This document shows, piece after piece, positions 1-5,654 of a stretch of DNA of 5,654 bases. This DNA comes from Bacteroidales bacterium (GTDB taxonomy: Bacteria; Bacteroidota; Bacteroidia; Bacteroidales; UBA932): contig JAGCCD010000182.1 in NCBI GenBank assembly GCA_017651785.1, positions 1 through 5,654 on the forward strand, in the 5' to 3' direction. The notes below the pieces were generated by a model. That model saw only the letters and a program-made list of their open reading frames with translations. It did no database searches and was not told the DNA's origin. The first letter of the stretch is position 1, and each line of letters starts with the position of its first letter. The position numbers were made by a program, and so were the translations under genes.

Positions 1-148
1 CGGACAGTGTGCAGTGAAGGGTTACAGCATTCCGCCCCGTCTTTTCCGACTCTGCGGAAACGAAGCGGGGCGGGGCGAACTGCGCGCTTTCCCGGCTGCT
101 GCAAGCAACCAGCAGCGCACAGACAAATGCTGTAAAAACTTTATTCAA
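1..148 (-). CDS. Probable lipoprotein, N-terminal fragment (runs off the left edge)
   Basis: This reading frame opens with TTG at 148-146, immediately after the trigger factor stop (TAA, 151-149), and stays open for 49 codons to the window edge. The N-terminus reads MNKVFTAFVCALLVACSS: a Lys at residue 3, a hydrophobic stretch at about 4-15, then a lipobox L-V-A-C with Cys16 as the predicted lipidated residue. This is a textbook signal peptidase II signal, so the product should be exported and membrane-anchored. After Cys16 comes a short polar linker, then about 25 residues with a strand-like alternation near the edge (AVTLHCTLS). That would fit the start of an Ig/Fn3-like beta-sandwich, but this is only an impression. 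I do not recognise the family and assign no function. No ATG occurs in the frame. The TTG abutting the upstream stop suggests translational coupling. There is no clear acidic surface-export tag after the Cys. The open frame alone is weak evidence; the signal peptide is what supports the call. Confidence 0.62.
   Translation of the reverse strand, partial: MNKVFTAFVCALLVACSSRESAQFAPPRFVSAESEKTGRNAVTLHCTLS
22..135. repeat. Nested inverted repeats inside the lipoprotein start region
   Basis: A perfect 10-base inverted repeat (22-31 ttacagcatt with 126-135 aatgctgtaa) encloses two hairpins. The first pairs 32-39 with 66-73 (8 bp, GC-rich), with an inner stem 43-48/55-60. The second pairs 95-101 with 110-116 (7 bp); alternatively 81-85 with 115-119. 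Together they could fold as a three-way junction in RNA from either strand. No run of T follows in the minus direction, so it is not a canonical intrinsic terminator for the tig transcript. It overlaps the lipoprotein reading frame, and a 10-bp local inverted repeat is expected about once by chance in a window of this size. I list it as a sequence fact, not a proven element. Confidence 0.35.
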
Positions 149-1144
149 TTACAGTTCGCGGAACTTCTCTGAAGATATCTTCTTGTCCTTGATGGTGATG
201 GTCTCTTTGATCTTTTCCAGCACTTTGCGGTCTTCTACCTGCTCGTGGATGTTCTCGAGCTGGCGGCGGTCCTGCATGACGTTCTTTACGGCGTCCATAA
301 GCATATCGTCGGGAACCTGGGGAAGGCCGTACATTGCGTACTGGTATGTGACATAGGCTTTTGCGGCCTCTACGAGGTCCTCATGAGATACCTCAAAACC
401 GAAGTCCTTCATAAGTTTGCCGCGGACGAGCTGCCACTTGAAGTCCTCTGCAAAGCCGGGGAAATCCTTCTCCACGTCTTCTTTGGAGACTTTGCCGTCA
501 TTGGCGGTGACAAGCCATCTCTTGAGGAACTCCTCGGGGAGCTTGATGCCGGCCTTGGCAACGTAGAAGTCACGGATGTCCTTGCTCAGGCGCCACTCGG
601 CCTCCTGGCGGTGGTTCTCCTTGAGGCGGTCTGTAACTTCCTTCTCTATTTCCTCCTCGGTCTTGGGCTCCTGCTCCTTGCGGGTCTCGTAGTACTTCTT
701 GAGGTTCTCTGCCATATCTGCCTTCTCCTTGGCGGAAGAGGTGATGGAATACTTGTTGACGGTGTCTGCCGCGTCCACAGTGACCTTGATTTCGGGAGAA
801 AGGGCTGCGTCGAACACGAAGGTGAAGGAGTTGCCGTCTTCCCACTCAAGCTCGGGCTGGCTCTCGCTGCCCAGGGGCTCTCCAAGGAGGTGGAGTTCGT
901 TGGTGCGGATATAGTCGTCCAGTGAAGTGGAGATGACTTCGTTCACGGCCTCTGCAAGCGCTTGCTCGCCATATACTCTCTTGATGAGGGACGCGGGTAC
1001 CATTCCCTTGCGGAATCCCTTGAATTCTGCGTTTCTGCGGCGCTCGGAGAGCCTTTTGTGCACTCCCTCTGCGTAATCCTCAGGAGCGATCTCCAGAGTA
1101 AGTTCGATGTTCAGGTCGTCGATTTGTCTTTTGGTAAGGTTCAT
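149..1144 (-). CDS. tig: Trigger factor, short form lacking the PPIase domain
   Basis: Trigger factor is the chaperone that binds the ribosome near the exit tunnel and shields nascent chains in the cytoplasm. The 331-residue product has the N-terminal ribosome-binding domain (about 1-115) with the signature G43-F44-R45-K46-G47 followed by V-P, at the same positions as in E. coli. A linker follows (about 116-158), then the helical C-terminal arm domain (about 160-331), including the Bacteroidota-like stretches KLPEEFLKRW (201-210) and YGLPQVPDDML (272-282). What is missing is the FKBP-like PPIase domain that normally sits between linker and C-domain (residues about 150-245 in the 432-residue E. 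coli protein). A Lys/Glu-rich helical stretch around 138-185 connects the two halves directly. The length deficit of about 100 residues matches loss of that single domain, and the frame is uninterrupted, so this is not a pseudogene. It starts at ATG, 4 bases after the upstream stop. The start is preceded by A/T-rich sequence and no Shine-Dalgarno, as is usual in Bacteroidota. Confidence 0.93.
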   Translation of the reverse strand: MNLTKRQIDDLNIELTLEIAPEDYAEGVHKRLSERRRNAEFKGFRKGMVPASLIKRVYGEQALAEAVNEVISTSLDDYIRTNELHLLGEPLGSESQPELEWEDGNSFTFVFDAALSPEIKVTVDAADTVNKYSITSSAKEKADMAENLKKYYETRKEQEPKTEEEIEKEVTDRLKENHRQEAEWRLSKDIRDFYVAKAGIKLPEEFLKRWLVTANDGKVSKEDVEKDFPGFAEDFKWQLVRGKLMKDFGFEVSHEDLVEAAKAYVTYQYAMYGLPQVPDDMLMDAVKNVMQDRRQLENIHEQVEDRKVLEKIKETITIKDKKISSEKFREL

Positions 1145-1148
1145 AACG

Positions 1149-3182
1149 TTATTTTAGATTTAAAAATTTCTTGCGCGTCGCGGGATACACCACCCTTCCG
1201 TGATGCATCTGCGCGAGATATGTCTTTATTGCCTCCTTAACGTCTCCGAGCTCCTTTATGGAGATGTCTGAGTTGGCGAACTGCCCGCCGTCCATCTTGC
1301 CCTGGACTATCCTTTCCACGAACTCCGAATAAGCTTCGGGCGTGTACTCGGCCAGGGTGCGGGAGGCAGCCTCTATGCTGTCGCAGAGCATAAGGATGAT
1401 CTGCTCTTTGGAAACGGGGGCGGGGCCGGGATAAGTGAACGGAGCGCGGTTGGTTGCGTCCGCATCTTTCCCTGATATATATTTGCTCCAGAAATAGCCC
1501 GTAAGGCTGGTGCCGTGATGCGTGCGGATGAAGTCTACCACTATCTGCGGAAGATGATGCTTGCGGGCAAGCTCTACGCCGTCGCCAACGTGCTTGATGA
1601 TATCTTCGGCGCTCTGCATTGGCGTGAGGCCGGTGTGGTACTTCTGGTCCTCCGGCTTGTTGAGCAGCGACTCGTTCTCTATGAAGCACTGCGGGTTCTC
1701 CATCTTGCCGATATCGTGATATAGGGCTCCCACGCGCAGCAGAAGTGGATTGGCGTCTATTGCACGGGCGGCGGCATCGGCCATATTCATAACCTGCAGG
1801 GAGTGCTGGAACGTACCGGGAGCCTTCTGCTCGAGCTCGCGGAGCAGAGGTGAAGAGGTGTCTGCAAGCTCCGACAGGCGCGAGTCGGAGACCAGGTTGA
1901 ATATCTTCTCGAACAGGTAGATTAGCGGATAGCCCAGTACTGCGAGCAGAGAAGCGCCAAGGATCTTGAGCAGGTCCTGGAAAAGGATGCCGCTCACGGC
2001 TCCAACGAGCCTCAGGGCGATGTATGCCAGCGCCATCACGGCGAAATTGATGAGCGCCAGCAGGAACTGACGCCATCCGCGTCCGAGATACTTGAAACAG
2101 TATATTGACAGCACTCCGCCGCACAGGAAGATGATGAACACTGCCGGGCCGTGGTCTGAATAGATGAGCAGCGGCAGCAGCGACACCATATAAACAGGGA
2201 TTATTACACGTCCGCGCACAAAAGCCTGCATATACAGGGCGATAAGGGTGAGCGGAGTAAGGTACAGCCACTCGGGCCCCCAGCGGGAAATAGCCAGTAT
2301 GGCGGACGCCGCAATGGTGAAAACGAACAGCAGATAATAGTATCTGTTGTCGCCGTAAAGCTTCCAGTTGCTGTAATAGATGACGAAAGCCAGCAATGAA
2401 ACGAGTAGCAGAGCCACGAGGATATTGCCCAGAAGGCTGAGGTAGCCGGGGCCGCTGACGCCGACGCTGTTCTCGTATTCCTTTTTGAAGGAATCAAGTA
2501 TCTGGGCGATGTCGGACGTGATAATCTCTCCCTCGGACACTATGAGCTGGCCGGAAGATACGGAGCCCATTGTGGGCGAAATGCGGCCGGCGGCCTGGGA
2601 ATTCACGGCACGCGTGGTCTGGGAGTCGAACTCAAGGTTGGGGACGATTAGGCCGTATACCGAATTGGCCAGGAGCAGCGAATCCAGCGGCTCCCAGTCT
2701 ATGCCGGCGCGGAGCTGGGTCAGAAGCGCCGTCCTTGCCTGCGACAGCTTGTACACCTCTGTGGCAGGCACCTTGACAGCTCGCTTATCTCTCTGGACAT
2801 AAAGCACTTCCGCTCCTTCCTCAAGGGCGTCGTCGGCAAGTACGCCCTTCTCCATTATGGTTTTGAGCTGGGCTACGATGTCCGATTTGAACTCGCCAAG
2901 GTCCAGCTGGCCGGCGGCTTTGAGGCACTCCCTCGTGGCAGACTCCGAGAAGTTGTAGTAAGGGATATGGACGGCGGATGCTCGGTCCATCTCTGCCATC
3001 ATCTGCTCGTTGGTCTTGAGGATGGGGAAATCGAACGGGGCAAACAGGGTAGGATAGTTCCAGGTACCGCCCTTCTTGTAGTCGTACGCGAATCTGGCCG
3101 ACCTGGGAGCCAGGACTGCCAGCAACGCGGCTATAAGCAGCAGCGGAAGGAATTTCTTACTTGAAAGGACTGTTTGCTTCAC
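1149..3182 (-). CDS. pgpH: PgpH-family membrane HD phosphodiesterase (probable c-di-AMP hydrolase)
   Basis: PgpH-type proteins hydrolyse the second messenger cyclic di-AMP to pApA using a cytoplasmic metal-dependent HD domain. The 677-residue product shows the family layout: an N-terminal membrane anchor (about 11-26); an extracytoplasmic domain (about 27-245, 7TMR-HDED type); roughly seven hydrophobic segments between about 248 and 425; then a cytoplasmic HD domain (about 440-677). Candidate metal ligands are H460, the H489-D490 pair followed by I-G-K, H531, H555-H556 and D601, so the active site looks intact. The start is GTG at 3182-3180. There is no ATG near the N-terminus, and a later start would remove the membrane anchor. 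This start overlaps the last 26 bases of the reductase gene, which suggests translational coupling. Family membership is firm. The substrate c-di-AMP is inferred from characterised Gram-positive homologues, and the gene name is used in that sense. Confidence 0.9.
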   Translation of the reverse strand: MKQTVLSSKKFLPLLLIAALLAVLAPRSARFAYDYKKGGTWNYPTLFAPFDFPILKTNEQMMAEMDRASAVHIPYYNFSESATRECLKAAGQLDLGEFKSDIVAQLKTIMEKGVLADDALEEGAEVLYVQRDKRAVKVPATEVYKLSQARTALLTQLRAGIDWEPLDSLLLANSVYGLIVPNLEFDSQTTRAVNSQAAGRISPTMGSVSSGQLIVSEGEIITSDIAQILDSFKKEYENSVGVSGPGYLSLLGNILVALLLVSLLAFVIYYSNWKLYGDNRYYYLLFVFTIAASAILAISRWGPEWLYLTPLTLIALYMQAFVRGRVIIPVYMVSLLPLLIYSDHGPAVFIIFLCGGVLSIYCFKYLGRGWRQFLLALINFAVMALAYIALRLVGAVSGILFQDLLKILGASLLAVLGYPLIYLFEKIFNLVSDSRLSELADTSSPLLRELEQKAPGTFQHSLQVMNMADAAARAIDANPLLLRVGALYHDIGKMENPQCFIENESLLNKPEDQKYHTGLTPMQSAEDIIKHVGDGVELARKHHLPQIVVDFIRTHHGTSLTGYFWSKYISGKDADATNRAPFTYPGPAPVSKEQIILMLCDSIEAASRTLAEYTPEAYSEFVERIVQGKMDGGQFANSDISIKELGDVKEAIKTYLAQMHHGRVVYPATRKKFLNLK

Positions 3183-3978
3183 GTGCGATATAAGAGTATG
3201 TGAGTTTGTCTGTAAGGCGCGGGAAGAGCCTGTGCGCCCACACTGTCGCGCGGCCGAGGGCTGTGAGCGTTACGCTTGAACGCCTGCGTGCAAGGCCTTT
3301 TGCAAGGGCCTTGGCGCAGTCTTCTGCGCTCATGAGCTTGTCTTCCGCCAGGGGCGTTTCTCCCTGCGGGGTGCCGTCTGCCGTAAGGGCGGCGTTGCGC
3401 ACGTTGGACGAAGTGTAGCCGGGGGCGAAGACAAGCACGCCCAGCCCGTCCTTGAGGTGTTCTATCCGCAGAGTGTCAAGAAAACCGCGCACCGCATACT
3501 TTGATGCGCTGTAGCCCGTCCTTGCCGGGAGGGCGCTGTAGCCGGCAATGCTTATTACTCCCACCACCTGCCCCTTGGAGTTGAGCAGATGAGGCAGAGC
3601 CGCCTTGGTGCAGTTTACCGTGCCCCAGAAGTTGACGTCCATAAGGGAATGCAAGACCTTGAGATCCAGATCCTTGAACATTGCGCGCATGGACAGGCCG
3701 GCATTGTTTACCAGGATGTCTATGCCGCCGAAGTGCTCTACGGCAGCATCTATAAGCGCGCGGCAGTCGGGCTCGGACGTAACGTCGCAGCGTACGGGAA
3801 GCACGCGGTCTGACGGGGCCACGGAAGGGGCGAGCTCCAACAACTTGTCGTACGAGCGTGCGGCCATTACGACCTTTGCGCCGAGGGAACCCATAAGACG
3901 GGCGGTAGCCAGTCCTATTCCGGAACTGGCCCCCGTTACTATTACGACTTTGCCGCTGAAGTACTGCTGAAGGTTCAT
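3157..3978 (-). CDS. Classical SDR oxidoreductase, candidate 3-ketosphinganine/3-ketocapnine reductase
   Basis: This is a 273-residue classical short-chain dehydrogenase/reductase with a complete set of motifs. These are the cofactor loop T15-G16-A-S-S-G20-I-G22; D65-V66 after the third strand; N91-N-A-G94; the catalytic residues N116, S143, Y156 and K160 (Y-S-A-S-K); and P186-G187 followed by T189. Arg41 just after the second strand favours NADPH over NADH. There is no signal peptide, but the C-terminal tail (about 241-273) is hydrophobic and aromatic and may contact membrane or lipid substrate. It starts at ATG, 4 bases after the oxoamine synthase stop. The proposed role, NADPH-dependent reduction of a 3-keto long-chain base, rests on this adjacency, since SDR enzymes of this type perform that step after serine palmitoyltransferase or cysteate acyltransferase. 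It is not an extended SDR, so it is unlikely to be a threonine dehydrogenase partner of Kbl. The SDR call is near certain; the substrate is inference. A 3-oxoacyl reductase or other SDR role remains possible. Confidence 0.93.
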   Translation of the reverse strand: MNLQQYFSGKVVIVTGASSGIGLATARLMGSLGAKVVMAARSYDKLLELAPSVAPSDRVLPVRCDVTSEPDCRALIDAAVEHFGGIDILVNNAGLSMRAMFKDLDLKVLHSLMDVNFWGTVNCTKAALPHLLNSKGQVVGVISIAGYSALPARTGYSASKYAVRGFLDTLRIEHLKDGLGVLVFAPGYTSSNVRNAALTADGTPQGETPLAEDKLMSAEDCAKALAKGLARRRSSVTLTALGRATVWAHRLFPRLTDKLTYSYIAREANSPFK

Positions 3979-3982
3979 GAGG

Positions 3983-5245
3983 TCAGGCTATCGTCATCTC
4001 GGCTATGTCGTCGCCGTCGTATTCTCCGCGGTCGAGCTTGGCTTTGATTTCCTTGAAGGCGTTGAGGGTGTACTCTACGTCCTCCATCGTGTGGGCGGCG
4101 GTAGAGACGATGCGGAAGATGATCATTCCCTTGGGGATGACGGGGTAGATGACCATCGAGCAGAAGATCCTGTAATTCTCACGCAGGTCTTTCGCCATCT
4201 TGGTTGCCTGGGCAACACCGCCGAAAATGTGCACCGGAGTGACGCAGGCCTGTGCCTCGCCGATATCGAATCCCTGGGCCTTGAAGCCATCCTGGATGGC
4301 GTGGGTGATGGCCCAGCATTTCTTGCGGAGCTCGTCGCCCTCGGGAGAATCTATTATCTCCATGCGCTTCATATTGCCTATTACCAGAGGCATGGGCAGC
4401 GACTTGGCGTACATCTGGGAGCGCATATTGGCCCGCAGGTAGTTGATAATCTTGTGGGGACCTGCCACGAAGCCGCCGATAGACGCCATTGACTTGGCGA
4501 AGGCGCCGATGTACAGGTCTATGTCGTCCATGCATCCCAGCTGCTCGGAGGTGCCGCGGCCGTGCTCGCCAAGGAGGCCGAAGCCGTGGGCGTCGTCTAT
4601 GAGGATGCGGAAACTGTATTTCTTCTTGAGGGCGGCAATCTGGTCCAGGATGCCGAGGGCGCCGGTCATGCCGAACACGCCCTCAGTGATGAGGAGCACT
4701 CCCCCGCCGTTTTCTTCTGCAACCTTGCAGGCACGGGCGATAACCTTCTCGCAGTCTGCAATGTTGTTGTGGCGGTACTTGAACTTCTCTCCTATATGCA
4801 GGCGGATGCCGTCCAGCAGGCAGGCGTGGCATTCTGCGTCATACACTATTACGTCGTGCCTTGCGGTGAGGGCGTCGATTGTAGACACAATGCCCTGATA
4901 ACCAAAGTTATACAGGAATGCATCCTCTTTCTTCTCGAACTTGGCGAACGTCTGCTCAAGCTGCTCGTGATAGCGGGTGTGACCGCTCATCATACGGGCG
5001 CCCATAGGGTATGCCAGTCCCCACTGGGCCGCAGCCTCTGCGTCTGCCTTGCGTACTGCCGGGTGATTTGCCAGGCCAAGGTAGTTGTTGAGGCTCCAGT
5101 TCAGGACGGGAGTGCCGTTGAAAACCATATGGGGGCCGAGTTCGCCCTCCAGCCGGGGATACATATAATAGCCGAAGCCCTGCTCGAAATACTGGCCTAT
5201 GGGGCCGCCGCTGTCGCGTTCTATTCTGTCAAAAATGTCTAACAT
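3983..5245 (-). CDS. PLP-dependent alpha-oxoamine synthase (Spt/SulA-like acyltransferase)
   Basis: Alpha-oxoamine synthases join an amino acid to an acyl thioester with loss of CO2. Counting from the ATG at 5245-5243, the product has 420 residues. It carries the fold-type I PLP motifs: N-N-Y-L-G-L near 53-58; a cofactor-stacking histidine at H140 in E-C-H-A-C; D217 and H220 in D-D-A-H-G-F-G; the Schiff-base lysine K251 in F-A-K-S-M; and a carboxylate-binding arginine at about R378. The stretch YPMGARMMSGHTRYHEQLE (79-97) differs from the GSGxxGSR-type segment I recall in Bacteroides serine palmitoyltransferases. This points to the Bacteroidota subgroup that includes cysteate acyltransferases (SulA/CFAT) of sulfonolipid synthesis. 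Serine palmitoyltransferase or 2-amino-3-ketobutyrate ligase cannot be excluded. A TTG at 5263 would add six residues but overlap gyrB, so ATG, 7 bases after the gyrB stop, is preferred. The reductase follows 4 bases downstream, consistent with sequential steps. The family is firm; the substrate is inferred. Confidence 0.92.
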   Translation of the reverse strand: MLDIFDRIERDSGGPIGQYFEQGFGYYMYPRLEGELGPHMVFNGTPVLNWSLNNYLGLANHPAVRKADAEAAAQWGLAYPMGARMMSGHTRYHEQLEQTFAKFEKKEDAFLYNFGYQGIVSTIDALTARHDVIVYDAECHACLLDGIRLHIGEKFKYRHNNIADCEKVIARACKVAEENGGGVLLITEGVFGMTGALGILDQIAALKKKYSFRILIDDAHGFGLLGEHGRGTSEQLGCMDDIDLYIGAFAKSMASIGGFVAGPHKIINYLRANMRSQMYAKSLPMPLVIGNMKRMEIIDSPEGDELRKKCWAITHAIQDGFKAQGFDIGEAQACVTPVHIFGGVAQATKMAKDLRENYRIFCSMVIYPVIPKGMIIFRIVSTAAHTMEDVEYTLNAFKEIKAKLDRGEYDGDDIAEMTIA

Positions 5246-5252
5246 GGAGATG

Positions 5253-5654
5253 CTAAGCGTCAATATTGGCGTAATGTGCGTTTTCTTCTATGAACTGGCG
5301 GCGGGGCGGTACGTCGTCTCCCATAAGCATGGAGAAGGTGCGCTCGGCCTGAGCAGCATTTTCTATTGTGATCTGGCGAAGGCGCCTGTTGGCGGGATTC
5401 ATAGTGGTGTCCCAGAGCTGCTCTTCGCTCATCTCGCCAAGGCCTTTGTAGCGCTGCACGGTATAGCCCTTGTCGGTACCCTTGCCAAGGCGCTGGGCGG
5501 CCTCTTCACGCTGCTCCTCAGTCCAGCAATAAACCTCTTCCTTGCCCTTCTTTACAAGGTACAGCGGAGGAGTTGCCAGATAGACGTATCCGTTCTTTAT
5601 GAGGTCGTACATGTAGCGGAAGAAGAAGGTGAGGATGAGGCAGGCGATGTGCGA
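5253..5654 (-). CDS. gyrB: DNA gyrase subunit B, C-terminal fragment (5' end outside the window)
   Basis: GyrB is the ATPase and TOPRIM subunit of DNA gyrase, which introduces negative supercoils. Only the last 133 codons and the TAG stop (5255-5253) are visible; the frame is open to the right edge. The fragment begins inside the TOPRIM domain at S-H-I, just after where the D-x-D metal motif should lie, and continues with LTFFFRYM. The segment ATPPLYLVKKGK follows, then the gyrase B C-terminal domain with the conserved Q-R-Y-K-G-L-G-E-M at about visible residues 67-75, and the ending FIEEN-x-x-YANIDA. The ending favours GyrB over ParE. The long insert found in enterobacterial GyrB is absent between the TOPRIM end and QRYKGLGEM. 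The next gene starts 7 bases after the stop, so gyrB probably heads or belongs to the transcription unit. The residues after S-H-I read A-C-L where many GyrB proteins have R-T-L. Confidence 0.95.
   Translation of the reverse strand, partial: SHIACLILTFFFRYMYDLIKNGYVYLATPPLYLVKKGKEEVYCWTEEQREEAAQRLGKGTDKGYTVQRYKGLGEMSEEQLWDTTMNPANRRLRQITIENAAQAERTFSMLMGDDVPPRRQFIEENAHYANIDA

Noticed and set aside
32..73. GC-rich hairpin as an intrinsic terminator after tig
   Set aside because: No T-run follows the stem in the direction of transcription, and an open lipoprotein frame runs through it.
61..118. GGGGCGGGG-type sequence resembling the start of an FMN riboswitch on the plus strand
   Set aside because: Only a short GC-rich resemblance; the conserved internal loops and closing elements are absent, and the region is better explained as minus-strand coding sequence.
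22..135. A short miniature inverted-repeat element with TA ends
   Set aside because: The flanking bases show no convincing target duplication beyond the self-complementary TA, and the segment is part of an open reading frame with a good lipoprotein signal.
245..925. 226-codon open frame on the plus strand opposite tig, with a hydrophobic translation
   Set aside because: It lies entirely antisense to the well-supported trigger factor. Its Leu/Val-rich composition is what antisense reading of Lys/Glu-rich helical codons gives, and no motif is recognisable.
1237..2271. 344-codon alternative minus-strand frame inside the phosphodiesterase gene
   Set aside because: The Arg/Pro/Ala-rich translation is typical of an out-of-frame reading of GC-rich coding sequence; the other frame encodes the intact HD domain.
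4562..5242. 226-codon open frame on the plus strand opposite the oxoamine synthase
   Set aside because: It is a shadow of a gene with all catalytic motifs intact. It has no recognisable domain and no independent start context.
3983..5245. 2-amino-3-ketobutyrate CoA ligase (kbl) as the primary name for the oxoamine synthase
   Set aside because: The NNYLGLANHP stretch resembles Kbl, but the neighbour is a classical SDR rather than a threonine dehydrogenase, and the YPMGARMMSG segment and operon context fit a long-chain acyl enzyme better. It is kept only as an alternative.
5246..5263. TTG start at 5263 adding six residues to the oxoamine synthase
   Set aside because: It would overlap the end of gyrB, adds no conserved residues, and a standard ATG lies 7 bases after the gyrB stop.

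Overview
The window is a compact, fully coding stretch of a Bacteroidota chromosome. It is most likely from the order Bacteroidales, and a gut-type lineage such as Rikenellaceae/Alistipes relatives is a guess. The support for this is: a GyrB C-terminus ending in FIEEN-x-x-YANIDA; a Bacteroidota-style trigger factor; a PgpH-type membrane HD phosphodiesterase; a Bacteroidota-type alpha-oxoamine synthase; and the absence of a Shine-Dalgarno sequence before every visible start, which is usual for this phylum. Base composition is moderately GC-rich by eye. I see no tRNA, rRNA, CRISPR array, transposase or other mobile-element gene, and no gap longer than 7 bases between genes.

All genes lie on the minus strand, so transcription runs from high to low coordinates. 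In that order they are: the 3' end of gyrB (5654-5253); an alpha-oxoamine synthase (5245-3983, or 5263 with a TTG start); a classical short-chain dehydrogenase/reductase (3978-3157); a seven-transmembrane HD phosphodiesterase of the PgpH family (3182-1149); a short trigger factor (1144-149); and the first 49 codons of a probable lipoprotein starting at TTG directly after the trigger factor stop (148-1). The junctions are +7, +4, -26, +4 and 0 bases, so this looks like one operon or a run of translationally coupled genes.

Functionally, the oxoamine synthase and the reductase form a plausible two-step route to a long-chain base. The first would condense an amino acid with a fatty acyl thioester, and the second would reduce the resulting 3-keto group. 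In Bacteroidota this chemistry makes either sphinganine (serine palmitoyltransferase plus 3-ketosphinganine reductase) or capnine, the base of sulfonolipids (cysteate acyltransferase plus a reductase). The sequence alone does not decide between them; I lean towards the sulfonolipid type. PgpH-family enzymes hydrolyse cyclic di-AMP, linked to envelope and osmotic homeostasis. Trigger factor is the ribosome-bound chaperone. The lipoprotein adds another envelope component. The most unusual points are the pairing of the two lipid genes behind gyrB, a trigger factor that appears to lack its entire PPIase domain, and the unlisted lipoprotein start at the left edge.
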